From Pseudomonadota bacterium (GTDB lineage: Bacteria > Pseudomonadota > Gammaproteobacteria > Xanthomonadales > Rhodanobacteraceae), in NCBI GenBank assembly GCA_028873095.1, contig JAGWMU010000003.1:1-47802 (forward strand): 47,802 nt of DNA, read 5' to 3'. Of this stretch, positions 20,311 to 29,801 are shown one piece after another. Position numbers and translations under genes: made by a program. The notes beneath the pieces are model-generated. The model had not been told where the DNA came from, made no database searches, and saw nothing but the letters and a program-made list of their open reading frames with translations. Positions within the stretch are counted from its first letter, which is position 1, and each line of letters begins with the position of its first letter.

Positions 20311-21006
20311 ATGCACCCACGCCACTCCGAACGCCACCGCACCAGCCGCACGAGCTGGCTGCGCGCGTCCGTGCTCGGCGCCAACGACGGCATCGTCTCC
20401 ACCGCAAGTCTGGTGCTCGGCGTGGCGGCGGCCCATGCCGATCGGCAGAGCATCCTGATCGCCGGCATCGCCGGGCTGGTTGCCGGCGCGATGTCGATGG
20501 CCGCCGGCGAATACGTGTCGGTGCATTCGCAGGCCGACAGCGAGCAGGCCGATCTGCAGCGCGAGCGGACCGAACTGCAGAACGACGTCGAGGGCGAGCA
20601 CAAGGAACTGGCGGCGATCTACGTGGGCCGCGGGCTGGATCCCGCGCTGGCGAAGCAGGTCGCCGAGCAACTGATGCGCCACGACGCGCTGGATGCGCAT
20701 GCCCGCGACGAGCTGGGCATCACCGAAGCGCTGCGGGCACGGCCGCTGCAGGCCGCCGGCGCCTCGGCGCTGAGCTTCGCGGTGGGCGCCGCACTGCCGC
20801 TGCTGGTGGTCCTGCTGGCCCCCGCGGCGGGCCTGCTGGCATCCGTCTTCATCACGTCGTTGCTGTGCCTGGCGCTGCTTGGCGGGCTGGCCGCATACAC
20901 CGGCGGTTCCAGCATCCGCACCGGCATCACGCGCATCACGTTCTGGGGCGCGCTGGCGATGGCGGTCACCGCAGGCGTCGGCATGCTGTTCGGCGTGGCC
21001 GGCTGA
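20311..21006 (+). CDS. VIT1/CCC1-family transporter (Fe2+/Mn2+ type)
   Basis: A 231-residue membrane protein of the vacuolar iron transporter family. Helix 1 contains LRASVLGANDGIVSTASLVL, the most conserved VIT motif, followed by LIAGIAGLVAGAMSMAAGEY and VSVHSQADSEQADLQRER. The long cytosolic helix pair carries acidic residues for divalent metals (LQNDVEGEHKELAAIYVGRG). Three C-terminal helices follow (ALSFAVGAALPLLVVLLAP, LASVFITSLLCLALLGGL, ITFWGALAMAVTAGVGMLFG). The ATG at 20311 follows GGGAGA. Bacterial members export iron or manganese from the cytosol; which metal is used here cannot be read from the sequence. Confidence 0.9.
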   Translation: MHPRHSERHRTSRTSWLRASVLGANDGIVSTASLVLGVAAAHADRQSILIAGIAGLVAGAMSMAAGEYVSVHSQADSEQADLQRERTELQNDVEGEHKELAAIYVGRGLDPALAKQVAEQLMRHDALDAHARDELGITEALRARPLQAAGASALSFAVGAALPLLVVLLAPAAGLLASVFITSLLCLALLGGLAAYTGGSSIRTGITRITFWGALAMAVTAGVGMLFGVAG

Positions 21007-21265
21007 GCGTCAGTCGCGTTGCGCGGACTTCACGGTGGAACCGCCCGCACGCACCCTCGGATGTGACGCCCAACCTCGTTCAACGGACCCGCCATCCCAT
21101 GCACGCGCCAACGCCCCGCCCGCTTTGCCATCCCTCCGCCCGGCCCGGGACTGACCGCTCCGGTGCCTCCCGGCTCGCGCCGGGGCCTGCCGGAGATCCG
21201 CGACCGGACGTGGCGTCCTGCATCATGAGCGCGCCGGCGCGCCGCTGCCGCAGGGGGATCGGGCC

Positions 21266-23635
21266 ATGACTCCCGGGGCCGGTCCCGCGCCGCCGCCAAC
21301 CGCGCCGGCCGGCGGGCCGCCGGCCTCGTCCGCCGGACTCGCCGCGGCCGAGGCGCAGCGGCGGCTGGCGCAATACGGTCCGAACGCGATGCCGGACGAG
21401 TCGCTGCACCCGCTGCGGATGGCGCTCGAAAAGTTCTGGGCGCCGGTGCCGTGGATGCTCGAGGCGGCGATCGTGCTGGAGCTGGTGCTGGGCAAATATC
21501 TCGAGGCCGCGATCATCGCCGGCCTGCTGCTGTTCAACGCCGCGCTCGGGCTGTTCCAGCAGGGCCGCGCCCAGGCCACGCTGGCTGCGCTGAAGTCGCG
21601 GCTGGCGCTGTACGCCTCGGTCCGGCGCGACGGTGCGTGGCAAACCCTGCCGGCCGTCGGGCTCGTGCCGGGCGACGTGGTGAAACTTTCGCTGGGGGCG
21701 GTGGTGGCCGCCGATGCGCACCTCCTCGAGGGCGAGGTGCTGCTCGACCAGTCCATGCTCACCGGCGAATCGGTCCCGGTCGAGACGGGCGCGGGCATGC
21801 ACGCCTACGCCGGGGCGCTGGTCCGTCGCGGCGAAGCGGTGGCCGAGGTCACCGCCACCGGGGGGCGCACCCGCTACGGCCGTACCGCGGAACTGGTCAG
21901 CAGCGCGCACGTGGTCAGCTCCGAGCAGCAGGCGGTCTTGCGCGTGGTGCGCAACCTGGCCGCGTTCAACAGCGTCGTCGTCGTGCTGCTGGTGGCGTAC
22001 GCCTGGTTCCTGCGGATGCCGCTTGCCGAGCTCATCCCGCTCGTGCTTACCGCCGTGCTCGCATCGATACCGGTGGCGCTGCCGGCCACCTTCACGCTGG
22101 CCTCGGCACTCGGCGCCCGGGCGCTGGCCACGCGCGACGTGCTTCCGACCCGGCTCTCGGCCGTGGACGAGGCGGCCACGATGGATGTCCTGTGCGTGGA
22201 CAAGACCGGCACGCTCACGCGCAACCGGCTCACGGTGACGGCGACCCGTCCGATGCCCGGGTTCGACCCGGCGCAGGTGCTGGCGCTGGCCGCGCTGGCC
22301 AGCGCGGAGGGCGGGCAGGATCCGGTCGATGGCGCGATCCGCGCCGCGGCGGCGGACGGCAGGGGCAGTGCCGATGTGCCGCGCCTGCTGAAGTTCGTGC
22401 CGTTCGACCCGGCCTCGAAGATGTCCGAGGCGAGCGCCACGGATGCGGCGGGAAACCCGCAGCGCATCGTGAAGGGCGCGTTCTCCGCGGTCAGTCGCAT
22501 CGCGCAGCCGGTGCCGACGGCGGCCGCCGCCGCCGCGGAGCTGGAAGGCCGGGGCTTCCGGGTGCTGGCGGTCGCGGCCGGCCCGCCGGGCGCCCTGCAA
22601 CTGATCGGGCTGATCGCGCTCAGCGATCCGCCGCGCGAGGATTCGAGCGCACTGATCGGCGAATTGCGCGCGCTCGGCGTACACGCCGTGATGGTGACGG
22701 GCGACGCCGCCGCCACCGCGGCCATCGTGGCCCATGCGGTGGGGCTCGACGGCGCCGCGTGTCCGCCCGGGCCGATCCCGCCGGACGTCCGGCCGGAGCA
22801 GTTCGCGGTGTTCGCCGGCGTGCTGCCGGAGGACAAGTACAACCTGGTCAAGGCATTCCAGCAGGGCGGGCATACGGTCGGCATGTGCGGCGACGGCGCC
22901 AACGACGCGCCGGCGCTGCGCCAGGCGCAGATCGGCATCGCGGTCTCGACCGCCACCGATGTGGCCAAATCCGCCGCCGGCATGGTGCTGACGGTGCCCG
23001 GCCTGGCCGGCATCGTCGCCGCGATCAAGGAGGGCCGCGTGATCTTCCAGCGCATCCTTACCTACGCGTTGAACTCCATCATCAAGAAGATCGTCTCGGT
23101 GCTGTTCCTGATCTTCGGCCTGCTGCTGACCGGGCACGCGATCCTGACCCCGCTGTCGATGGTCATCATCATGATCACCGGCGATTTTCTGGCGATGTCG
23201 CTGACGAGCGACAACGTGCAGCCCTCCGACACGCCGAACGCCTGGCGGATCGGTCGCCTGACGGTGGCGGGCATCGTGCTGGGCTGTTGCCTGCTGCTGT
23301 TCGACGCCGGCCTGCTGGCGATCGGCAGATTCCCGCTGCATCTGGGCATCGGGGCGCTGCGGACGCTGGCGTTCCTGGTGCTGGTGTTCGGCGGGCAAGC
23401 CACCTTGTATGCCATTCGCGACCGTCGAAGCCTGTGGCGGCCGCGACCCAGCCGCTGGCTTGTGCTGTCGTCGGCGGCGGACGTGCTGATCGCCGCGACC
23501 CTGGCCATCGGCGGCATTGCCATGACGCGTCTGCCGCCCCTGCTGGTGGCGGCAACCCTTGCCGCCGCGATGGCTTTCACGCTCATCCTGGGCTGGCTGA
23601 AAAAACCGCTGTTCCGCCGGCTCGGCATCGCCTGA
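21266..23635 (+). CDS. P3A-type proton-pumping ATPase
   Basis: A 789-residue P-type ATPase of the plasma-membrane proton pump class (P3A, like fungal/plant and some bacterial and archaeal pumps). After an Ala/Pro-rich N-terminus come: AQRRLAQYGPNAMPDE; LDQSMLTGESVPVE (actuator TGES, ~167); ASIPVALPATFTLASALGA (TM4 with the IPVALP motif); CVDKTGTLTRN with phosphorylated Asp312; MVTGDAAATAAIV; and CGDGANDAPALRQAQIGIAV in the hinge. TM5-10 follow, ending around WLKKPLFRRLGIA. No cysteine pair typical of heavy-metal P1B pumps is present. The start has GGGGGA about 8 nt upstream. It would export protons and energise the membrane or resist acid; selectivity is inferred from the family. Confidence 0.9.
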   Translation: MTPGAGPAPPPTAPAGGPPASSAGLAAAEAQRRLAQYGPNAMPDESLHPLRMALEKFWAPVPWMLEAAIVLELVLGKYLEAAIIAGLLLFNAALGLFQQGRAQATLAALKSRLALYASVRRDGAWQTLPAVGLVPGDVVKLSLGAVVAADAHLLEGEVLLDQSMLTGESVPVETGAGMHAYAGALVRRGEAVAEVTATGGRTRYGRTAELVSSAHVVSSEQQAVLRVVRNLAAFNSVVVVLLVAYAWFLRMPLAELIPLVLTAVLASIPVALPATFTLASALGARALATRDVLPTRLSAVDEAATMDVLCVDKTGTLTRNRLTVTATRPMPGFDPAQVLALAALASAEGGQDPVDGAIRAAAADGRGSADVPRLLKFVPFDPASKMSEASATDAAGNPQRIVKGAFSAVSRIAQPVPTAAAAAAELEGRGFRVLAVAAGPPGALQLIGLIALSDPPREDSSALIGELRALGVHAVMVTGDAAATAAIVAHAVGLDGAACPPGPIPPDVRPEQFAVFAGVLPEDKYNLVKAFQQGGHTVGMCGDGANDAPALRQAQIGIAVSTATDVAKSAAGMVLTVPGLAGIVAAIKEGRVIFQRILTYALNSIIKKIVSVLFLIFGLLLTGHAILTPLSMVIIMITGDFLAMSLTSDNVQPSDTPNAWRIGRLTVAGIVLGCCLLLFDAGLLAIGRFPLHLGIGALRTLAFLVLVFGGQATLYAIRDRRSLWRPRPSRWLVLSSAADVLIAATLAIGGIAMTRLPPLLVAATLAAAMAFTLILGWLKKPLFRRLGIA

Positions 23636-23846
23636 TCCCGGGCCAGCAGGCGGCAACCGTCCGTCCGGCGCCATCGAAACCGTGGTGCGGCGAGCGGGCC
23701 AGGGCCCTGCCCGGGCGCTGATCCGCAACGGCCGATGACCGCCTCGCCGGGTGCCCGGGCCGGTGCGGTCGCGAAGGCCCGGTCCGCACAGCGCCCCTAT
23801 GCTCACTGAACAGCGCTGGCATCCGTACCCTTGGTCATGCATATCT

Positions 23847-23860
23847 ATACTCGTTGGTAT
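23847..23860. promoter_or_regulatory. Weak inverted repeat upstream of the RND operon
   Basis: ATAC-N6-GTAT (23847-23850 and 23857-23860) lies in an unusually AT-rich patch (23836-23868) just before the efflux operon. Its size and place suit a repressor operator such as those bound by TetR- or MarR-type regulators, but the arms are only 4 bp and no regulator gene adjoins. It is recorded as a possible site only. Confidence 0.2.
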
Positions 23861-23902
23861 GCTATTGTGCCGGCCCGGCTCCCCCCTGCCCAGGCCATCG
23901 CC

Positions 23903-25411
23903 TTGTCCAGCCCACTGACTGACCCGACGTTTCCGCTGCCCGGGACCCGCCGCCTCGCGCCGGCGTTGCTGCTCGCGCTGGCCCTTGCCGGCTGTGCCGT
24001 GGGCCCCGACTACCATCGCCCCGACGCACCGGCGGTGGATCGCTACACGGCGCAGCCGCTGCCGGCGGCCACCGCGTCGGCCCGGGCCGCCGACGGCGAC
24101 GCCCAGCGTTTCCTGCAGGGCCGCGCGGTACCCGCGCAGTGGTGGGCCGCGTTCGGCAATGCCGAGCTGAGCCGCCGGGTGGACGCCGCGCTGGCGCACA
24201 GCCCCACGATCGCCTCGGCCCAGGCGGCGCTGCGCCAGGCGCAGGAAACCGCCAACGCGGTCCGCGGCGGCCTGTTTCCGGCGGTGGACGCGGCCGCGGG
24301 CGGCACCCGCGAGCGGCAGTCCGCGACGGCCTCGGGCACCGCCGGCGGGCGCGGTCCGTTCACCGTCTACAACGCCTCGGTCAGCGTGGGCTACACGCTG
24401 GACCTGTTCGGCGGCGTGCGCCGCGGCATCGAGGCGCAGCTGGCGCAGGCCGACTACCAGCGCGCCCAGCTCGACACCACCTACCTGACCCTGGCCGCCA
24501 ACGTGGTCACCGCCTCGCTGCGGGAGGCCTCGCTGCGCGAGCAGCTGCGCGCGACCGAGGACATCCTCGAGATCCAGCGCAAGAGCCTGCAGATCGCCGA
24601 GCAGCAGCAGCGGATCGGCGCCAAGTCGCTGTCCGACACGCTTGCCGCGCGCACCCAGCTGGCCACGACCGAGGCCACCTTGCCGCCGCTGCGCGCCCAG
24701 CTGGCCGCCACCCGCAACCAGCTGGCCACCTACCTCGGCACCACCCCGGCCGAACTGGCGTTGTCGCCGCTGACCCTGGACGCGATCCGGCTGCCGCAAG
24801 ACATCCCGGTGAGCCTGCCCTCGACCCTGGTCGACCAGCGTCCGGACATCCGCGCCGCCTCGGCGCAGCTGCATGCGGCGTCGGCCGGCGTCGGCGTGGC
24901 CACCGCGGCGATGCTGCCGCAGATCACCCTGTCCGCCAGCGCCGGCTCGCAGGCGCTGAGCGGCGGCGACCTGTTTTCCGCCGGCAGCGGCGCCTGGTCG
25001 CTGGGCCTGGGCCTGACCCAGCCGCTGTTCCACGGCGGCGAGCTGCTGCACAAGAAGCGCGCGGCGCAGGCCGGCCTGGACAAGGCGCTGGCGGACTGGA
25101 AACAGACCGTGCTGGTGGCCTTCCAGAACGTGGCCGATGCCTTGCAGGCGCTGCAGTTCGACGCGCAGGGGCTGGCCGCGCAGGCGGTCGCCGAAAGCGC
25201 CGCCACGCAGCAGCTGCAGCTGACCCGCCGGCAATACCAGCTCGGCTCCACCGGCTACATCAACCTGCTCGACGCCCAGCGCAGCTACCAGCAGGCGCGC
25301 ATCGGCCTGATCCAGGCGCGCGCCGCGCGGCTGGCCGATACCGCCGCGCTGTACGCCGCGCTCGGTGGCGGCTGGCGCAGCGACACCCCGGTGGCCGCCC
25401 GGCAGCCTTAG
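23903..25411 (+). CDS. Outer-membrane factor of an RND efflux system (NodT family lipoprotein)
   Basis: A 502-residue TolC-superfamily protein. The N-terminus ends in RLAPALLLALALAGC, a lipobox, followed by AVGPDYHRPDAP, the standard N-terminal signature of NodT-type outer-membrane factors. Two OEP repeats with long helices (QWWAAFGNAELSRRVDAALA; PAELALSPLTLDAIRLPQDI; LVDQRPDIRAASAQLHAASA) and a final GSTGYINLLDAQRSYQQARI fit trimeric outer-membrane channels. I place the start at TTG 23903 (AGG about 9 nt upstream) so the signal peptide is N-terminal; ATG 23837 and GTG 23867 are in frame but lie inside the likely promoter patch. It is the first gene of the three-gene operon. Confidence 0.88.
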   Translation: MSSPLTDPTFPLPGTRRLAPALLLALALAGCAVGPDYHRPDAPAVDRYTAQPLPAATASARAADGDAQRFLQGRAVPAQWWAAFGNAELSRRVDAALAHSPTIASAQAALRQAQETANAVRGGLFPAVDAAAGGTRERQSATASGTAGGRGPFTVYNASVSVGYTLDLFGGVRRGIEAQLAQADYQRAQLDTTYLTLAANVVTASLREASLREQLRATEDILEIQRKSLQIAEQQQRIGAKSLSDTLAARTQLATTEATLPPLRAQLAATRNQLATYLGTTPAELALSPLTLDAIRLPQDIPVSLPSTLVDQRPDIRAASAQLHAASAGVGVATAAMLPQITLSASAGSQALSGGDLFSAGSGAWSLGLGLTQPLFHGGELLHKKRAAQAGLDKALADWKQTVLVAFQNVADALQALQFDAQGLAAQAVAESAATQQLQLTRRQYQLGSTGYINLLDAQRSYQQARIGLIQARAARLADTAALYAALGGGWRSDTPVAARQP

Positions 25412-25493
25412 CTCCATCCATGCGTACGGACAGCATGTCCGCTTCTCGATATTCGCGATCGTCGTTGATCGCCACAACCCAAGGAGTTCGCGC

Positions 25494-26654
25494 ATGACCA
25501 CGCGCGTCGACAACAAGCCCAGCACCACCAAGCGGATGTTCCTGATGGTCGGCGGGGTGCTGCTGCTGATCGCCGTCATCGCCGGCATCAAGGTCTTGCT
25601 GGTGGTACGGATGATCCGCAGCATGCCCAAGCCCCCGCCCTCGACGGTGAGCACCGTCATCGCCAGCGAGCAGCCGTGGCAGCCCGCGCTGGACGCGGTC
25701 GGCACGCTGCGCGCCGCCAACGGCGCGGATCTGGCCACCGAGGTGGCGGGCCTGGTCACCGCGGTCAACCTGAAGTCGGGCCAGGACGTGAAGCGGGGCC
25801 AGCTGCTGCTGCAGCTGCGCGATGGCGACGCGGTGGCGCAGCTGCAGCAGCTGCAGGCCGCCGCGCAGTTGTCCCGGCTCACCTTCGAGCGGGCGCGCCA
25901 GCAGCTCGCCGCGCAGGCGATCAGCCAGGCCGGCTACGATGCCGCCGCGGCCGACCTCAAGGGCAAGCTCGCCGCCGTGGCGCAGCAGCGGGTGGTGGTC
26001 GCCAAGAAGCAGCTGCGGGCGCCGTTCGACGGCCGTGCCGGCATCATCACCACCAGCCCCGGCGACTATCTCGCCGCCGGTACCACGGTGGTGACGGTGC
26101 AGCAGCTCGATCCGCTGCTGGTCGATTTCTACGTGCCGCAGAGCGAACTGGCCCGGTTGCGGATCGGGCAGCAGGTGAGCCTGGCGCTGGATGCGTACGC
26201 CAGCCGCCGCTTCAGCGGCAAGCTCAGCGCGATCAGCCCCAAGGTCGACCTCGACACCCGCAACGTGCAGGTCGAGGCGACCGTGTCCAACCACGACCGG
26301 GCGCTGACCCCGGGCATGTTCGCCAAGGTCCGCGTCGACGTCGGCAGCCAGCAGCGCCGGCTGACCCTGCCGCAGGCGGCGATCGTCTACAACCCCTACG
26401 GCGACACCGTCTACGTGGTGCAGCCGTCCAAGGGCAAGGACGACAAGGGCCAGCCGCTGCCGGCCACGGTGAAGCAGACCTTCGTCACCCTCGGCGCCAC
26501 CCGCGGTGACCAGGTGGCGATCGTGAAGGGCATCGACGCCGGCACCGTGGTGGTGACCAGCGGCCAGATGAAGCTGAAGAACGACGCACCGATCGTGGTC
26601 GACAACAGCGTGCAGCCCGCCGATAGCGCCAACCCCGCGCCGCAGGAACACTGA
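25494..26654 (+). CDS. RND efflux periplasmic adaptor (membrane fusion protein)
   Basis: A 386-residue HlyD/AcrA-class adaptor. It has a cytosolic N-tail and one transmembrane anchor (FLMVGGVLLLIAVIAGIKVL) rather than a lipobox. The lipoyl/barrel-sandwich halves are GADLATEVAGLVTAVNLKSG and KKQLRAPFDGRAGIITTSPG, around a helical hairpin rich in Gln and Ala (about residues 110-170). A beta-barrel follows (LVDFYVPQSELARLRIGQQV), then a membrane-proximal domain with LTLPQAAIVYNPYGDTVYVV. It joins the pump to the outer-membrane channel. ATG 25494 follows a near-perfect AAGGAG at 7-8 nt. The stop is 5 bp from the pump start. Confidence 0.92.
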   Translation: MTTRVDNKPSTTKRMFLMVGGVLLLIAVIAGIKVLLVVRMIRSMPKPPPSTVSTVIASEQPWQPALDAVGTLRAANGADLATEVAGLVTAVNLKSGQDVKRGQLLLQLRDGDAVAQLQQLQAAAQLSRLTFERARQQLAAQAISQAGYDAAAADLKGKLAAVAQQRVVVAKKQLRAPFDGRAGIITTSPGDYLAAGTTVVTVQQLDPLLVDFYVPQSELARLRIGQQVSLALDAYASRRFSGKLSAISPKVDLDTRNVQVEATVSNHDRALTPGMFAKVRVDVGSQQRRLTLPQAAIVYNPYGDTVYVVQPSKGKDDKGQPLPATVKQTFVTLGATRGDQVAIVKGIDAGTVVVTSGQMKLKNDAPIVVDNSVQPADSANPAPQEH

Positions 26655-26659
26655 CCGCC

Positions 26660-29600
26660 ATGAATTTCACCGACCTGTTCATCAAGAAGCCGGTGCTCGC
26701 GGCGGTGGTGAGCCTGCTGATCCTGGTGCTCGGCATCCGCGCCGTCAGCGGCCTCACCGTGCGCCAGTACCCGAAGACCGAGAATGCCACGGTCACCGTC
26801 ACCACCGCCTATTACGGCGCCGACGCGCAGACCATGGCCGGCTTCGTCACGCAGCCGCTGGAGCAGGCGATCTCGCAGGCGCAGGGCATCGACTACCTGT
26901 CCTCCAGCAGCGTCGCGGGCGTGTCCACCATCACCGCGACCCTGCGCCTCAACTACGACGCCAACCGCGCGCTGACCGAGATCACCACCCAGGTCAATTC
27001 GGTGAAGAACCAGCTGCCGCCGCAGGCGCAGCAGCCGGTGCTGAACGTGCAGACCGGCGAGACCGTCGACGCGATGTACATGGGCTTCTACAGCGACGTG
27101 CTGCCCACCAACAACATCACCGACTACCTCGCCCGCGTGGTCAAGCCCAAGCTCGATTCGATCGACGGCGTGCAGACCGCCGAGCTGCTCGGCGCGCGCC
27201 AGTTCGCCCTGCGCGCCTGGCTCGACCCGGCCAAGATGGCGGCGCACGGCATCACCGCCAGCGACGTGAACGCGGCGCTGGCGGCCAACAACTACCTGGC
27301 CGCGGTCGGCGCCAGCAAGGGCCAGGCGGTGACCGTGGACCTGACCGCCGACAGCAGCCTGCATTCGCTGGAGGAGTTCCGGCAGCTGGCGATCAAGCAG
27401 GTCCACGGCGCGATCGTGCGGCTGCAGGACGTGGCCACCGTGTCGCTGGGCTCGGACAGCTACGACTTCAACGTGGCCTTCAGCGGCAAGCGCTCGGTCT
27501 TCATCGGCATCAAGGTGGCGCCCGACGCGAACGTGCTGGACGTGGCCAAGCGGGTCCGCGAGGCGTTCCCCGACATCCAGAGCCAGCTGCCCAGCGGGCT
27601 GACCGGCAAGATCGTCTACGACGGCACCGTGTTCGTGAACAGCTCGATCACCGAGGTGGTCAAGACCCTGGTCGAGGCGCTGCTGATCGTCACCGTGGTG
27701 ATCTTCCTGTTCCTCGGCAGCCTGCGCGCGGTGATCATCCCGGTGATCGCGATGCCGCTGTCGCTGATCGGCACCTTCTTCGTGATGCTGGCGCTGGGCT
27801 ACTCGATCAACCTGCTGACCCTGCTGGCGCTGGTCCTGGCGATCGGGCTGGTGGTGGACGACGCGATCATCGTGGTCGAGAACGTCGACCGGCACATGAA
27901 GGAGGAGGGCAAGACGCCGCTGCAGGCGGCGCTGCTGGCCGCGCGCGAACTGGGCGGGCCGATCCTGGCGATGACCGTGGTGCTGATCGCGGTGTACGTG
28001 CCGATCGGCTTCCAGAAGGGCCTCACCGGCGCGCTGTTCAGCGAGTTCGCCTTCACCCTCGCCGGCGCGGTGACGGTGTCGGCGGTGATCGCGCTGACGC
28101 TGTCGCCGATGATGGCCTCGAAGTTCTTCCGCAACGAGCAGGAAAACGGCCGCTTCGCGCAGTTCATCGACCGCCAGTTCGAGCGCCTGCACGGCGGCTA
28201 CCAGCGCATGCTGCACAACGTGCTCTCGACCAAGTCGGTGGTGCTGGTGATGAGCGCGCTGCTGTTGCTGGCCACCATCGCGCTGGGCATGACCGCGAAG
28301 TCGGAACTGGCGCCGGAGGAGGATCAGGGCATCGTGGTCGGCCAGCTGGTCGGTGCGCCCAATGCGACCGCGCAGCAGATGAACGTCTACGCGAAGCAGA
28401 TGTTCAACCTGGCCAGGCAGTTGCCCGAATACCAGCAGATGTTCCAGCTGACCGGCGTGCCCACGGTGAACCAGGGCATCGGCGGCGTGCTGTTCAAGCC
28501 GTGGGACGAGCGCCACCGCAACGCCCACGAACTGCAGCAGGTGTTGCAGCAGAAGTGGAACGGGATCGCCGGCGGCAAGGTGGCGGCGTTCCAGTTCCCG
28601 CCGCTGCCGGGCGCCTCGGGCCTGCCGATCCAGGTGGTGATCACCACCACCGAGCCGTTCCAGAACCTCAACGAGGTGGCCTCGCAGGTGCTGGCCAAGG
28701 CGCGCGCCAGCGGCAAGTTCTACTTCATCGACTCGGATCTCAAGATCGACAAGCCGCAGAGCACGGTCGAGCTCGACCGCAACATGATCAGCACGCTGGG
28801 GCTGACCCAGCAGGATGTCGGCGCCGCGCTCGGGTCGGCGCTGGGCGGCGGTTACGTCAACTACTTCTCGATCGCCGGCCGCTCGTACAAGGTCATCCCG
28901 CAGGTGCTGCAGGTCGACCGGCTCAACCCGGACCAGGTGCTGAACTACTACGTCCGCGTGCCGGACGGTTCGGTGATCCCGGCCGCGACCGTGGCGAAGA
29001 TCACCACCCAGGTCGTGCCGCAGTCGCTCAACCGCTTCCAGCAGCTGAACTCGGCCACGATTTCCGGCGTCAGCGGGATGTCGCAGGGCGACGCGCTGGC
29101 CTATCTGCGCGACCTGGTCAAGCAGGTGGCGCCGACCGGCTACAACGTCGACTACGCCGGCCAGTCGCGCCAGTTCATGTCCGAGTCCGGCGGCTTCGCC
29201 GGCACGCTGGCGTTCGCCGTGATCATCGTGTTCCTGGCGCTGGCGGCGCAGTTCAACAGCCTGCGCGACCCGGTCGTGATCCTGGTGTCGGTGCCGCTGG
29301 CGCTGTTCGGCGCGCTGATCTTCGTCAACCTGTTCACCAGCCTCAACATCTACACCGAGGTGGGCCTGGTGACCCTGATGGGCCTGATCAGCAAGCACGG
29401 CATCCTGATCGTGCAGTTCGCCAACCAGTCGCAGCTGGAAGGGATGAGCAAGCGCGAGGCGATCGAACACGCCGCCGCCGTGCGCCTGCGGCCGATCCTG
29501 ATGACCACCGCCGCGATGGTGCTGGGCGTGCTGCCGCTGGTGATCGCCTCCGGCGCCGGCGCGGCGGGCCGCTTCAACATGGGCCTGGTGATCTCCACCG

Positions 29601-29716
29601 GCCTGGCGATCGGCACCGTGTTCACCCTGTTCGTGGTGCCGGCGTTCTACCTGCTGCTGTCCACCGATCATCACGGCGGCGCGCCGGCGGACGAGCAGCC
29701 GCGGCTGGCCGGATAG
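26660..29716 (+). CDS. RND multidrug efflux pump, HAE-1 family
   Basis: A 1018-residue inner-membrane proton/drug antiporter. It opens MNFTDLFIKKPVLAAVVSLL (TM1) and has two large periplasmic loops. The TM4 relay motif is ALVLAIGLVVDDAIIVVENV with two adjacent aspartates, followed by HMKEEGKTPLQAALLAAREL. The second half mirrors the first (GLVTLMGLISKHGILIVQFA). IFINPVF-type PVGF sequence (AVYVPIGFQKGLTGALFSEF) is the usual TM6 region. Full length and complete relay residues indicate an active pump. It lies in an operon after its own outer-membrane factor and adaptor; the substrates are unknown. Confidence 0.95.
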   Translation: MNFTDLFIKKPVLAAVVSLLILVLGIRAVSGLTVRQYPKTENATVTVTTAYYGADAQTMAGFVTQPLEQAISQAQGIDYLSSSSVAGVSTITATLRLNYDANRALTEITTQVNSVKNQLPPQAQQPVLNVQTGETVDAMYMGFYSDVLPTNNITDYLARVVKPKLDSIDGVQTAELLGARQFALRAWLDPAKMAAHGITASDVNAALAANNYLAAVGASKGQAVTVDLTADSSLHSLEEFRQLAIKQVHGAIVRLQDVATVSLGSDSYDFNVAFSGKRSVFIGIKVAPDANVLDVAKRVREAFPDIQSQLPSGLTGKIVYDGTVFVNSSITEVVKTLVEALLIVTVVIFLFLGSLRAVIIPVIAMPLSLIGTFFVMLALGYSINLLTLLALVLAIGLVVDDAIIVVENVDRHMKEEGKTPLQAALLAARELGGPILAMTVVLIAVYVPIGFQKGLTGALFSEFAFTLAGAVTVSAVIALTLSPMMASKFFRNEQENGRFAQFIDRQFERLHGGYQRMLHNVLSTKSVVLVMSALLLLATIALGMTAKSELAPEEDQGIVVGQLVGAPNATAQQMNVYAKQMFNLARQLPEYQQMFQLTGVPTVNQGIGGVLFKPWDERHRNAHELQQVLQQKWNGIAGGKVAAFQFPPLPGASGLPIQVVITTTEPFQNLNEVASQVLAKARASGKFYFIDSDLKIDKPQSTVELDRNMISTLGLTQQDVGAALGSALGGGYVNYFSIAGRSYKVIPQVLQVDRLNPDQVLNYYVRVPDGSVIPAATVAKITTQVVPQSLNRFQQLNSATISGVSGMSQGDALAYLRDLVKQVAPTGYNVDYAGQSRQFMSESGGFAGTLAFAVIIVFLALAAQFNSLRDPVVILVSVPLALFGALIFVNLFTSLNIYTEVGLVTLMGLISKHGILIVQFANQSQLEGMSKREAIEHAAAVRLRPILMTTAAMVLGVLPLVIASGAGAAGRFNMGLVISTGLAIGTVFTLFVVPAFYLLLSTDHHGGAPADEQPRLAG

Positions 29717-29747
29717 GCGGCGGGGCCGGGGTCGCGCCCGGTCGGCG

Positions 29748-29787
29748 GCAACGAAAAAGGCGCGGTTGCCCGCGCCTTTTTCGTTGC
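29748..29787 (+). terminator. Bidirectional intrinsic terminator
   Basis: A perfect 17-bp inverted repeat (arms 29748-29764 and 29771-29787) encloses a 6-nt loop. The arms include GAAAAAGGCGCG and CGCGCCTTTTTC, giving an A-tract before and a T-tract after the GC core on both strands. It lies 31 bp after the RND pump stop and 14 bp before the convergent Bax-inhibitor gene's stop, so it can end transcription from both sides. Confidence 0.93.
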
Positions 29788-29801
29788 TTGCCGTCGCCGG
29801 G

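Noticed and set aside
21080-25882. Very long open frame (about 1600 codons) on the minus strand
   Set aside because: It runs antisense to the proton ATPase and outer-membrane factor genes. Such frames arise from high GC at third codon positions; the product is Arg/Gln/His-rich with no domains.
26411-29674. Open frame of about 1090 codons antisense to the RND pump
   Set aside because: The product is a His/Arg/Gln-rich low-complexity string, a shadow of the pump gene's codon bias.
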